From positions 9,935 through 73,934 of the forward strand of contig JAGBRZ010000215.1 of the NCBI GenBank assembly GCA_017632155.1: 64,000 nt of DNA, given 5' to 3'. Each line of letters opens with the position of its first letter. The stretch's first letter is position 1. The stretch is from Clostridia bacterium (GTDB lineage Bacteria; Bacillota_A; Clostridia; Oscillospirales; CAG-272). The position numbers and the translations under genes are program-made. Shown here one piece after another: positions 56,041 to 62,813 of this stretch. A model generated the notes under the pieces. It did no database searches, was not told where the DNA came from, and saw only the letters and a program-made list of their open reading frames with translations.

Positions 56041-56054
56041 GCAGATTCCTCCTT

Positions 56055-56204
56055 TCACATTTCCCGCGCCGCGTTCACGCAGAGCGTATACACGGCGCAG
56101 TAATCCTCGTTGGTGATTCGCTCGTCGTCGGCGGCTTCCTCCACGATGTTGCACAGCGTTTCAAAGTCCTGCGCGGCGGCGATCTTCTCTTTGTAGATGT
56201 CCAT
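56055..56204 (-). CDS. Small acidic helical protein
   Basis: The 49-residue frame from ATG 56204 behind AGGAGGGA is acidic and helical (MDIYKEKIAAAQDFETLCNI ... EDYCAVYTLCVNAAREM). Three Cys. Unknown role. Confidence 0.5.
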   Translation of the reverse strand: MDIYKEKIAAAQDFETLCNIVEEAADDERITNEDYCAVYTLCVNAAREM

Positions 56205-56214
56205 AGAATCCCTC

Positions 56215-56508
56215 CTATTCTGCAAGGCCAAGCTCGATTACTACGTCGCGGATCGCGTCGTTTGCATTGTCAAACCAGTTGTTGTTCTCGTCTTCATAGC
56301 GCCGATACCTGACGGCGCACCGGTCTGCGATTTCATCCAGAACGGCAAAGTTGATGCCGTAGGCTTCCATGAACTCGTCCTCATTGGTGTGATAATCGGC
56401 CATGGATTTGATGTCCTCCACGTCACAAAGGTGCTGATATTCCTTCGCCGCCCCCATCAATTCCTGGCTTGTCAGCTCGATCTCCACGCCGTTTCTGTAG
56501 ATTTTCAT
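56215..56508 (-). CDS. Hypothetical acidic protein
   Basis: The 97-residue protein begins MKIYRNGVEIELTSQELMGA, continues with DVEDIKSMADYHTNEDEFME and ends in a helix. The MKIYRNGxEIELT start recurs in Clostridia phage accessory genes. It overlaps nothing. Function unknown. Confidence 0.55.
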   Translation of the reverse strand: MKIYRNGVEIELTSQELMGAAKEYQHLCDVEDIKSMADYHTNEDEFMEAYGINFAVLDEIADRCAVRYRRYEDENNNWFDNANDAIRDVVIELGLAE

Positions 56509-56510
56509 GC

Positions 56511-56669
56511 TCAGTCCTCCTCATCCCAAACGGAAATGTCGAAGATCGTATCCGACACATCAAAGTCAGAAAACGTCAAGGCTTTTCCTTTCTCCCAGGC
56601 TTCGTCCTCGTTCTCGGCTTCAACCGTGGCATAGCCGTACAGGTCGGCGCAGATTACATACTTTTTCAT
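56511..56669 (-). CDS. Small acidic strand-helix protein
   Basis: The 52-residue frame from ATG 56669 (KKYVICADLYGYATVEAENE, then DEAWEKGKALTFSDFD) has the compact strand-ExE-helix plan seen also at 44742. It is followed 2 bases downstream by the next gene. Unknown. Confidence 0.55.
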   Translation of the reverse strand: MKKYVICADLYGYATVEAENEDEAWEKGKALTFSDFDVSDTIFDISVWDEED

Positions 56670-56671
56670 GG

Positions 56672-56830
56672 TCAGTCCTCCTCGTTGCTCATGTCCACGT
56701 CATCGTCACTGATAGCGTAGACTTCATCGGTGCCGACGTAGTAAATTCCGTCGGCAATCAACAGGTCGGCGGAAGAAATGCGCAGCTCGGTGCAGTTCAG
56801 CACACCACCGTCGTTGTAGTATATTTTCAT
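56672..56830 (-). CDS. MKIYYNDGG-family small protein A
   Basis: The 52-residue frame starts MKIYYNDGGVLNCTELRISS and continues DLLIADGIYYVGTDEVYAI. It is a close paralogue of the 57317-57457 gene (about 70% identical by eye over 45 residues). Beta-rich and acidic. Unknown role. Confidence 0.6.
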   Translation of the reverse strand: MKIYYNDGGVLNCTELRISSADLLIADGIYYVGTDEVYAISDDDVDMSNEED

Positions 56831-56832
56831 GG

Positions 56833-57075
56833 TCAGTCCTCCTTCCTGATGAAGAAAATGCGGTCTTTGCGGCGGGAGATCATCACTGGATAGTTGTTCC
56901 GCTGAACAGCAAGATACAAAGCCCGGTTGACGTACAGCGGGTCTTTGCCGTCCTCGATGATGTACTCCGCAGCAGGAATACCGCTCTCGATAAATCGGTC
57001 AAGTTCTTCCACATACTTCCCGTGATGCTGTCGGGAAATTACGGGGATCTCGTCAAGAGATATAGGCTTGAGCAA
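56833..57075 (-). CDS. Hypothetical protein
   Basis: The 80-residue protein has LDEIPVISRQHHGKYVEELD, a helix and a DPLYVNRALYLAVQRNNYPV segment, ending in basic/acidic RRKDRIFFIRKED. Function unknown. Confidence 0.55.
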   Translation of the reverse strand: MLKPISLDEIPVISRQHHGKYVEELDRFIESGIPAAEYIIEDGKDPLYVNRALYLAVQRNNYPVMISRRKDRIFFIRKED

Positions 57076-57089
57076 TTTTACATTCCTCC

Positions 57090-57314
57090 TTAAAAGTCGA
57101 ATGTGATTGTATGGCTCTCAGAAATATGGTTGCCAAACCACGTTGAAACCCGCTCCATAAATCGGTACGGGATATTCTCGCACCATCCGTTTCCATCTGT
57201 GGGAAGCAACTGCCCGAAGATGGTCTCCCACTCCTCCGTCTTTTCGTTCCAGATTTCCAGGACGGCCAGCCATGCGCCGCCGATTTCTCGCGCGCCTATG
57301 CGGTAATGTTTCAT
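57090..57314 (-). CDS. Hypothetical protein
   Basis: The 74-residue protein has Trp-rich strands (GGAWLAVLEIWNEKTEEWET) and an aromatic C-terminal part (WFGNHISESHTITFDF). It lies between the two MKIYYNDGG paralogues. Function unknown. Confidence 0.55.
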   Translation of the reverse strand: MKHYRIGAREIGGAWLAVLEIWNEKTEEWETIFGQLLPTDGNGWCENIPYRFMERVSTWFGNHISESHTITFDF

Positions 57315-57316
57315 GG

Positions 57317-57457
57317 TCAGTCCTCCGAATCGTCTCGGATCATGTAGATTTCATCGGTGCGGACGTAATAGATCCCGTCTGCGATCAGCAGGTCTGGCGA
57401 ACTGATTTGCAGTTCTTCACATTCCAGAACGCCGCCGTCGTTGTAGTAGATTTTCAT
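57317..57457 (-). CDS. MKIYYNDGG-family small protein B
   Basis: The 46-residue frame starts MKIYYNDGGVLECEELQISS and continues DLLIADGIYYVRTDEIYMI. It is a paralogue of 56672-56830, with a shorter tail. The duplication with two intervening genes suggests a tandem segmental duplication. Confidence 0.6.
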   Translation of the reverse strand: MKIYYNDGGVLECEELQISSPDLLIADGIYYVRTDEIYMIRDDSED

Positions 57458-57459
57458 GT

Positions 57460-57894
57460 TCAGTCCTCGCTTTCTGTTTTCTCCCACGCCTCACGGAGAA
57501 GCGCCATGCATCCCTTCCCGATGTTCTCTTTCAACAGGCGGTCAAGCCTATTGAACATGATGATCTGTTCCGCTTCGTCCAGATCGATATGATATTCACA
57601 TCCCTCGTCCTCTGTCCCGTTCCATGGCGTGAAAGTGATGCAGTTGTCAACGGACGGCCCCATACCGTTGATGCAGATATAGAAGTCGTAGAGCGCATCG
57701 GATGTGATGCCGACTTCTGCGCGGATTTTGTCGGCCATATCGCACAGACCTTTTGTATCGCAGAGCGGAACGCAGACAACCGGGAAAACACACGGATAAT
57801 TAATGAACGCCCGGTCGCGTCCGAAAGTGATTTCGGAAAACTCCGAAATAAGAACCTGATTATTTACAAAGGTATCGGTAAACTGTCCGTCCAT
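57460..57894 (-). CDS. Hypothetical acidic protein
   Basis: The 144-residue protein has a Phe/Val-rich N-terminal half (VFPVVCVPLCDTKGLC) and an acidic C-terminal half (EDEGCEYHIDLDEAEQIIMF). The leader motif ATCTGCACAAA-like (CTCTGCACAAA) and GGAGG precede its ATG 57894. Function unknown. Confidence 0.55.
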   Translation of the reverse strand: MDGQFTDTFVNNQVLISEFSEITFGRDRAFINYPCVFPVVCVPLCDTKGLCDMADKIRAEVGITSDALYDFYICINGMGPSVDNCITFTPWNGTEDEGCEYHIDLDEAEQIIMFNRLDRLLKENIGKGCMALLREAWEKTESED

Positions 57895-57919
57895 ATTTAT
57901 ACCTCCTTTGTGCAGAGCG

Positions 57920-58330
57920 TCAAAATTCGACGCTCTTGATTTCCTTTACTTCTGCCTTGATCTTTTCGATAGTCTCCGGCGTCAGCTCGATGCAATCATT
58001 CCAGCTCTCGTCGATGGTGGAACACTGAGCCAGCAGGGAGCACACGCCCTCGATCACCATGCAGACCATATAGCCCTCCGGGTTGCTGAAAGGATTGATT
58101 CGATGCTCACCGAAGTTTTCTTCCTCATAGTCCCAATAGTCGGCGGCTTCGTCGATCCATTCCGCGATATAGTCCAAGGCCAGCTTTCGGGAGTATGTGC
58201 AGCTCCCGTTGGCGTTCATGGTCTCGGTCAGCTTGTAGCCCAGATCGCAGGGATAAACCTCCTGATCTTCCCAGTAATCCAGCTCGTCCAGAATCGTGTT
58301 CCGACAATACTCGGTGTAACTGTTTGACAT
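57920..58330 (-). CDS. Hypothetical acidic protein
   Basis: The 136-residue protein starts at ATG 58330 behind GAAGGAGG and the ATCTGCACGAA leader. It is rich in Glu, Tyr and Trp (LDELDYWEDQEVYPCDLGYK; EWIDEAADYWDYEEE). Strongly acidic small proteins often act as DNA mimics in phages, but there is no specific evidence here. Confidence 0.55.
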   Translation of the reverse strand: MSNSYTEYCRNTILDELDYWEDQEVYPCDLGYKLTETMNANGSCTYSRKLALDYIAEWIDEAADYWDYEEENFGEHRINPFSNPEGYMVCMVIEGVCSLLAQCSTIDESWNDCIELTPETIEKIKAEVKEIKSVEF

Positions 58331-58355
58331 TTCTGTACCTCCTTCGTGCAGATTC

Positions 58356-58565
58356 TTACATCCGTCCGCAAACGATTTTGAATACATCCGGTGAGACGCG
58401 GAACCAACAGCCGCAGCACTTGACGCAGTATGCGTCTTTTCCCCACCACAGCTTTCTCATTCCTTCCAGATTTCCTCCGACGCCTGTACTACCGGCACAG
58501 TGCTCGGACAGATAGTGAAACCACGCCTTATCAACCGTGGCCGTTCTCGACTTTCCTTTTTTCAC
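58356..58565 (-). CDS. Small basic Cys protein
   Basis: The 69-residue protein starts at GTG 58565 with GGAGG 7 nt upstream. It begins KKGKSRTATVDKAWFHYLSE and has CVKCCGCWFRV near the end. A basic, single-zinc-site protein. Unknown function. Confidence 0.5.
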   Translation of the reverse strand: MKKGKSRTATVDKAWFHYLSEHCAGSTGVGGNLEGMRKLWWGKDAYCVKCCGCWFRVSPDVFKIVCGRM

Positions 58566-58693
58566 TGTCGTACCTCCATTTTCTTTACTACACGCCATCC
58601 CGTGCATGGCATATCCGCCCAGATCCTTGAGCCTTTGGGCCAGTCGCGGCTATCTCTGATTCGTTCCAACAGATAGACATATTGTTTTCTCAT
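58562..58693 (-). CDS. Small basic protein
   Basis: The 43-residue frame from ATG 58693 (MRKQYVYLLERIRDSRDWPK ... TGWRVVKKMEVRQ) ends over the next gene's GTG. It contains the next gene's ribosome site. Unknown. Confidence 0.45.
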   Translation of the reverse strand: MRKQYVYLLERIRDSRDWPKGSRIWADMPCTGWRVVKKMEVRQ

Positions 58694-58882
58694 TTATTCA
58701 TCCTCCACATAAGTTACGCTGTACCATGTAACGCCGCCGTGCTTGTCGCCACGGTGGATAAGGTCGCACTCGATGTCGTACTGCTCTTGATTGTCCTGGC
58801 GGATTGATCCGGGAATGTACGGGATGTTTTTCTCGATTTCCGTACCGTCAGCGTACTCCGCTCGTGCGTTCCAGTATCCCAT
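58694..58882 (-). CDS. Small beta-type protein
   Basis: The 62-residue protein starts at ATG 58882 behind GAAAGGAG. It has MGYWNARAEYADGTEIEKNI and a KHGGVTWYSVTYVEDE end, typical of a widespread tiny phage protein. Function unknown. Confidence 0.6.
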   Translation of the reverse strand: MGYWNARAEYADGTEIEKNIPYIPGSIRQDNQEQYDIECDLIHRGDKHGGVTWYSVTYVEDE

Positions 58883-58930
58883 AATGTCAGCTCCTTTCAC
58901 TTGATGGGGAATGAACAGCCCCAAAGCCGC

Positions 58931-58960
58931 ATCGTCATTTTGTACAAAGTTTGTGCAGAG
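58931..58960. promoter_or_regulatory. Inverted-repeat element B with leader motif
   Basis: ATCGTCA (58931-58937), TGTACAAA (58941-58948) and TTTGTGCA (58950-58957), with TTTGTGCAGAG, match element A at 54367-54405 in order and in the 3-base gap after ATCGTCA. The octamers are near-perfect complements. Confidence 0.45.
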
Positions 58961-58962
58961 TT

Positions 58963-59196
58963 TTATACAAGGCTCCAGTCGTCCCCAGCCATAGGTACAA
59001 AATCCTCCGGTACAAAATCATAGCCGGAAAACGCATAGTCCAGCAGACCGTCCGGTATATCATCGGCATACTCGCAGGAGTCAACGACGGCTTGCTGCTC
59101 TGCGTCCAGGCCCTCATATTCCGGGCCTCCGTCAAAAAGGCTCCATCGAAGAAAATCTCTCGCTCCTTCGGGAAGCTCAAAAACTTTTCTGTACAT
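58963..59196 (-). CDS. Hypothetical acidic protein
   Basis: The 77-residue protein starts at ATG 59196 behind AAAGGAGG, preceded by the leader ATCTGCACAAA. It is acidic (YRKVFELPEGARDFLRWSLF; CEYADDIPDGLLDYAF). Unknown role. Confidence 0.55.
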   Translation of the reverse strand: MYRKVFELPEGARDFLRWSLFDGGPEYEGLDAEQQAVVDSCEYADDIPDGLLDYAFSGYDFVPEDFVPMAGDDWSLV

Positions 59197-59219
59197 TTGA
59201 TCCTCCTTTGTGCAGATCG

Positions 59220-59423
59220 TCAAGCGGTGATCCAGTCAAGGCTCGTCTCCTGGTGCATGAGCCAGTCCATAATAAGGATTTCCACGCCGGACACTTCGAG
59301 ATCGTCACAGACGTGATATGCGTAGCTCCGGGCCTCGTCCTCGTCGTTGAAATACTCGTCAAAGTCGATACCGTCTATCCGCTCCACGCGGGCGATAATG
59401 CTATACCGTTCAGCGATTGTCAC
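59220..59423 (-). CDS. Hypothetical acidic protein
   Basis: The 67-residue frame uses GTG 59423 behind AGGAGA. It has RYSIIARVERIDGIDFDEYF and an acidic helix. It overlaps the upstream gene by 14 bases. Function unknown. Confidence 0.5.
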   Translation of the reverse strand: MTIAERYSIIARVERIDGIDFDEYFNDEDEARSYAYHVCDDLEVSGVEILIMDWLMHQETSLDWITA

Positions 59424-59685
59424 GCTCTTTGTCTCCTTCCTCCAGCTCTTTCAGGCGCTCCATAAGTTTGCAGATTTCGGCCTCATATTTTGCGATGTTT
59501 TCACGCGCCCATTTTCTATACTGTATGTGCGCCGTCGCATCATACTTGCCGGGAAAACCGCGTTCCATATGGTAACGGCGCATTTCATCCTCATGGGAAA
59601 GACTTTTGTCTATGTTTTCGCTGATCTTCAGGTTGGTATCTCGTAGCGCCCATATACGGCCTTTGATTTTTTCAATCTCCGTCAT
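59410..59685 (-). CDS. Coiled-coil protein
   Basis: The 91-residue protein is almost entirely helical and charged (TEIEKIKGRIWALRDTNLKI ... ENIAKYEAEICKLMERLKEL), predicting a coiled coil. GGAGG is near the ATG. Unknown partner. Confidence 0.55.
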   Translation of the reverse strand: MTEIEKIKGRIWALRDTNLKISENIDKSLSHEDEMRRYHMERGFPGKYDATAHIQYRKWARENIAKYEAEICKLMERLKELEEGDKERDNR

Positions 59686-59929
59686 ATTGTAGCCTCCTCT
59701 TTTTTGCGCGGGGCTTCATTGTTATTTCAAACTCCCAGCAATCAGAACATGAATAGCTGAAATGAATCCCGATATGACATACATTTATTGCTTTCATATC
59801 CAGCTTTTCACGGATCTGTTTCACTGTATATCCGGTTGCCTCTGTCCATCGGTCTCCCTTATTGCGCAGATATACCACTTCGCTGTCTTCAACATTCATC
59901 AAGCGAAAAGCCTGAGTCAGCGTTATCAT
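59672..59929 (-). CDS. Hypothetical protein
   Basis: The 85-residue protein has TLTQAFRLMNVEDSEVVYLR, a YTVKQIREKLDM helix with a DNA-binding look, CSDCWEFEI and a basic tail KPRAKKRRLQ. It overlaps both neighbours by a few bases. Function unknown. Confidence 0.55.
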   Translation of the reverse strand: MITLTQAFRLMNVEDSEVVYLRNKGDRWTEATGYTVKQIREKLDMKAINVCHIGIHFSYSCSDCWEFEITMKPRAKKRRLQYDGD

Positions 59930-60069
59930 ATTGCAGCCTCCCGGACTGTTCTTGTGCCGTTTTTCACGTTATACACCAACCGCAGGCCGGTGTATTTGTT
60001 TTCAAACTCGATGCAGCCGTTTCCCAGATCACGCAGGAACGCAAAGCCGCTGTTGTACAGAATATCCAC
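59926..60069 (-). CDS. Small strand-rich protein
   Basis: The 47-residue frame from GTG 60069 behind GGGAGG (MDILYNSGFAFLRDLGNGCI ... RTVREAAI) ends by overlapping the next ATG (ATGA). The 11-nt spacing makes the start uncertain. Unknown. Confidence 0.5.
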   Translation of the reverse strand: MDILYNSGFAFLRDLGNGCIEFENKYTGLRLVYNVKNGTRTVREAAI

Positions 60070-60099
60070 TTTTAAATGATCCTCCCTTTTCCTTTGTGG

Positions 60100-60134
60100 A
60101 TTATAGATAGAATGTCAAGCGCTTTTGTGCAGCT
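60100..60134 (-). promoter_or_regulatory. Candidate promoter/leader with TTGACA and TATAAT
   Basis: On the minus strand the leader-like AGCTGCACAAA (60134-60124) is followed by GCGCTTGACATTCT and TATAAT (60105-60100). TTGACA and TATAAT are only 7 nt apart, so they are not a normal pair. The CGCTTGACATT string also occurs near 52740. Confidence 0.35.
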
Positions 60135-60136
60135 CT

Positions 60137-60841
60137 TCACGCCACGGTGTACTCGCAGATAGTGACGTACCGGGTGTTGCTGATCCGATACATTACGACC
60201 TCCGACGGATCGACGCCCGCCGCGTCTGCGATTTCTTTTCGGATGTCCTCGTCTCTCCAGCCGTGGCAGTAAACCGTCCAGCCAGAAATATCCTCCGGCG
60301 TTTCAGGCTCCCCGGCCTCGTCGTGTACCATCCATTCTTCCCCGGTGTTGAAGTATTCCGTCTCGAAGTTTTCCAGCGCTTTGCTGTCCCATTCATCAGC
60401 GGGATAGAAAACATCGTTCCAATCCCCTTGACAGCATCCCAGGATCGTGGCGTGTTCGTACCGCTTGCCCAGCACAATGGACGCAACGGCGCAAAGAATA
60501 TCGTCGTCGTCACGGTGAAATCCGTACTGCGGGATAATGTTGCACAGTTTTCCGACTTCCTGGGTGCTATACTTTTCTTTGTGCTTCGGCCACAGAAAAT
60601 CCATAATCGCCGCCGTGCGATTCTTGTAAAAATCGCTTTTGCCATACCGCTCGAAATCGTCCAGCGCGTCGGCCAGCTCTTCATTTTTCAGCACTTCATA
60701 CACGCGCCGGAAATCGCTGTCCCAGCGCTCCCGAAAACGCCGGTTGCCGGCCACGGTGATTCCATCGGGCCAAAATTCTTCCCCGAACATGAGCGGGCTT
60801 TCCTGATATTCGGGATTCATTTGTCTTGCATAGATTTTCAT
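60137..60841 (-). CDS. Conserved hypothetical protein
   Basis: The 234-residue protein starts at ATG 60841 behind AAGGAG, with ATCTGCACAAA 17 nt upstream. It begins MKIYARQMNPEYQESPLMFG and is acidic and aromatic throughout (CCQGDWNDVFYPADEW). Large for this array. The sequence recalls Clostridia phage proteins of unknown function; no catalytic motif seen. The 98-nt gap upstream contains two G+C-rich hairpins. Confidence 0.55.
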   Translation of the reverse strand: MKIYARQMNPEYQESPLMFGEEFWPDGITVAGNRRFRERWDSDFRRVYEVLKNEELADALDDFERYGKSDFYKNRTAAIMDFLWPKHKEKYSTQEVGKLCNIIPQYGFHRDDDDILCAVASIVLGKRYEHATILGCCQGDWNDVFYPADEWDSKALENFETEYFNTGEEWMVHDEAGEPETPEDISGWTVYCHGWRDEDIRKEIADAAGVDPSEVVMYRISNTRYVTICEYTVA

Positions 60842-60939
60842 TTTTGTTTGCTCCTTATTTGTGCAGATTTCGGCCTGCCTCGTCAGTGCCGGACGGCCAT
60901 TCCCGGCAGACGCGCCCGTAAAGGCGCGTTTCGGCTTGT

Positions 60940-61296
60940 TCATGCCTGTTTGACAAATTCGGTCAGCAGGGCCTCCCGCTCGGCTCTGAAATGCTCCTGC
61001 TGTTCCTGCCACGCCTCAAACGTGGTATAGGGCAGCGCGTCATACTTGCGCTCAAGCGCCCGCGCCCGCTCCTCGTATTCGCGGATGTTGTTTGCAGTTC
61101 TCCCCACCATGCCACGGTAGCCGGTGCAGATCGTCAGGCCGTCCACGATGTAAACATCGAAGTTCCAGCCGTACACCCCGCAGGTGTAGGCCACGGGATC
61201 ATGGCCCTTCAGCATATGGTAAAGGTCGCAGTAGCCCGCAGAGACCACGCGCCCGCCTTCCTGCCGGATCGCTTTTGCCGTCGTTTTGAATTTCAT
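60940..61296 (-). CDS. Hypothetical protein
   Basis: The 118-residue protein begins MKFKTTAKAIRQEGGRVVSA, has a Tyr/Gly-rich beta region (YTCGVYGWNFDVYIVDGLTI) and a charged C-terminal coiled coil. The leader motif variant ATCTACACAAA precedes AAGGAGG. Function unknown. Confidence 0.55.
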   Translation of the reverse strand: MKFKTTAKAIRQEGGRVVSAGYCDLYHMLKGHDPVAYTCGVYGWNFDVYIVDGLTICTGYRGMVGRTANNIREYEERARALERKYDALPYTTFEAWQEQQEHFRAEREALLTEFVKQA

Positions 61297-61325
61297 TGCA
61301 TTGTCCTCCTTGTTTGTGTAGATTT

Positions 61326-61487
61326 TCAGGCGTTATACGCAACGATGCCCCAGCTTTCGTCCGGGATCGACCGCCGCGCCTCCGCCAGCGTAATTTGCGC
61401 CGTCAGCATATCGGGCGCGGCCTTGCCGAAGTAATACCGCTTACCGATTGCGGCAACGTAGTACACCATTGTTTTGCAGATTTTCAT
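61326..61487 (-). CDS. Small protein
   Basis: The 53-residue frame from ATG 61487 behind AAAGGGGGG reads MKICKTMVYYVAAIGKRYYF then an Ala-rich helix and PDESWGIVAYNA. Unknown role. Confidence 0.55.
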   Translation of the reverse strand: MKICKTMVYYVAAIGKRYYFGKAAPDMLTAQITLAEARRSIPDESWGIVAYNA

Positions 61488-61498
61488 TCGGCCCCCCT

Positions 61499-61633
61499 TT
61501 ACGCCAGAACGGTTACGTTCTCCCGTCCGTAGATCCCCCAGATGGTGCGCAGGGCGCTTTTTCTTGTGCGGCCCCATTCGCTCCGGTGAAAGCGCTGGCC
61601 GCTTACCTCGATAAAAAATGTGTGTACGCTCAT
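61499..61633 (-). CDS. Small basic protein
   Basis: The 44-residue frame from ATG 61633 behind GGAGG, preceded by ATCTGCACAAA, reads SVHTFFIEVSGQRFHRSEWG, then RTRKSALRTIWGIY. Strand followed by a basic helix; unknown. Confidence 0.5.
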   Translation of the reverse strand: MSVHTFFIEVSGQRFHRSEWGRTRKSALRTIWGIYGRENVTVLA

Positions 61634-61678
61634 GTTTTTGTCCTCCATTTTTGTGCAGATTTTTATAAAAGCCCAAAC

Positions 61679-61703
61679 AAAAAAACCGGGGATTTTTCCC
61701 CGG
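61679..61703 (-). terminator. Intrinsic terminator (leftward)
   Basis: On the minus strand CCGGGGA-AAA-TCCCCGG is followed by TTTTTTTG. It ends transcripts entering from the 62 kb side. The genes to the left therefore need their own promoter or read-through. A further inverted repeat (CGCGGGCCG/CGGCCCGCG) lies at about 61730-61776. Confidence 0.85.
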
Positions 61704-61789
61704 CGCTTTTGTGCGGATTTTTATTTATTCGCGGGCCGTCGGCGTGTCCAGCTTTTGCCGTGGGCGCGGCCCGCGTTGTCCTGGCGAAT

Positions 61790-62116
61790 TTATCCAGCGT
61801 ATCGCCTCCCCATCATAGCCCGGTAACTTTCAGCCGGGGACATATCGGGACGCATGGAAGAACAAGACGCGCCCCCGGATTCAACCGGCAGCGCGTCCCA
61901 TGCTTTTTTATTCAGGCCAGCAAACGCGGCGACGTGCCGCCCCGTCGTGGCCGTCCATCCCGCCCAAAGCCGGGACAATGTTCCGTTTGCGTTCCGCCTG
62001 AGAACGGGCGTATTGTAGGAAATCAACGTTTCCGTTCCGTCGTCCGCGACTTCAACACGGGCCTTGTGGTAAAAGCTTTTTCGCCCGTCCGTCGGGATCA
62101 ATTCATATACACGCAT
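61790..62116 (-). CDS. Hypothetical protein
   Basis: The 108-residue protein starts at ATG 62116 behind AAAGGGGG. It has MRVYELIPTDGRKSFYHKAR, a VEVADDGTETLISYNTPVLR strand pair, TLSRLWAGWTATTGRHVAAF and a Ser/Arg-rich end. GC-rich compared with the array. Common in Clostridia phages; function unknown. Confidence 0.6.
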   Translation of the reverse strand: MRVYELIPTDGRKSFYHKARVEVADDGTETLISYNTPVLRRNANGTLSRLWAGWTATTGRHVAAFAGLNKKAWDALPVESGGASCSSMRPDMSPAESYRAMMGRRYAG

Positions 62117-62129
62117 TTTTAAACCCCCT

Positions 62130-62321
62130 TTAATTTTCAAAACCGTATGTAATGCGGTAATTTTCTTTTTGTTCGTCGTTGTCAAATGCGACAACTTTGT
62201 CACACGACGGGCCGTAAATTGCCGCGCCGTGCGAATAATCGCCGCGTTCGTTGCGGGCTTTTACGCCCGCCCACTTTTCAAGAAATTTCTGATAACGGGA
62301 AACATACTTTTCATAAGTCAT
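62130..62321 (-). CDS. Small basic protein
   Basis: The 63-residue protein starts at ATG 62321 behind AAAGGGGG. It reads TYEKYVSRYQKFLEKWAGVK, then a Gly/Tyr region and DNDEQKENYRITYGFEN. First gene of the leftward unit from the control region. A much longer minus-strand frame through it is read-through. Confidence 0.55.
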   Translation of the reverse strand: MTYEKYVSRYQKFLEKWAGVKARNERGDYSHGAAIYGPSCDKVVAFDNDEQKENYRITYGFEN

Positions 62322-62345
62322 TTTAAAAGCCCCCTTTGCTTTCAT

Positions 62346-62473
62346 CCCATGGGGAACGGCAACGGCAAATCCCGCATTGTTAAATTGCACAAAAATAATT
62401 GTACAAAATGCCGGAAGCCTTGCGCCGCGTCCCTTTGCCCCATGGGGAACGGGGAGAGAAAAAACCGCATTGT
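62346..62473. repeat. Duplicated boxes in the control region
   Basis: CCCATGGGGAACGG at 62346-62359 and 62439-62452 is each followed, 26 bp from its start, by CCGCATTGT (62372-62380 and 62465-62473). This makes a two-part element repeated with a 93-bp period upstream of the leftward genes. Confidence 0.5.
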
Positions 62474-62537
62474 CAATTTTAACAAAATTTGCATAAAAAA
62501 TGCAGCACTTTGCTGAAAATGCAAAATGCCGCAAAAC

Positions 62538-62593
62538 ACCATATATTGTGGTTTTATGCCCTAAAAACGACCCTGGAACACAATATATTGTGT
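62538..62593. promoter_or_regulatory. Two operator-like palindromes
   Basis: ACACAATATATTGTGT (62578-62593) is a perfect 16-bp palindrome. A related, less symmetrical site ACCATATATTGTGGT lies at 62538-62552. Both share ATATATTGTG. The 492-nt gap 62322-62813 contains no convincing gene and looks like a divergent control region; TATACT (~62643) could be a rightward -10. Confidence 0.55.
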
Positions 62594-62813
62594 GTCCTGG
62601 CTTTTTCCCATGGGGGCAGATTTGTGTATTTCCTTGTTTGTGGTATACTATTGTATGGGGACGGGGAAAGCCCCCCGCCCGCGCCCCGCAACGGCGCGGA
62701 ACGGGAAGCCCCCACGGGCGCAACCATGAAAGCCCGCCCCGCCATAATATCACGGCCCGCCCGCCGCCGTCAAGCCGGGCAAGGGGGAAGCCCCCCGGAA
62801 AGGAATTGCAACC

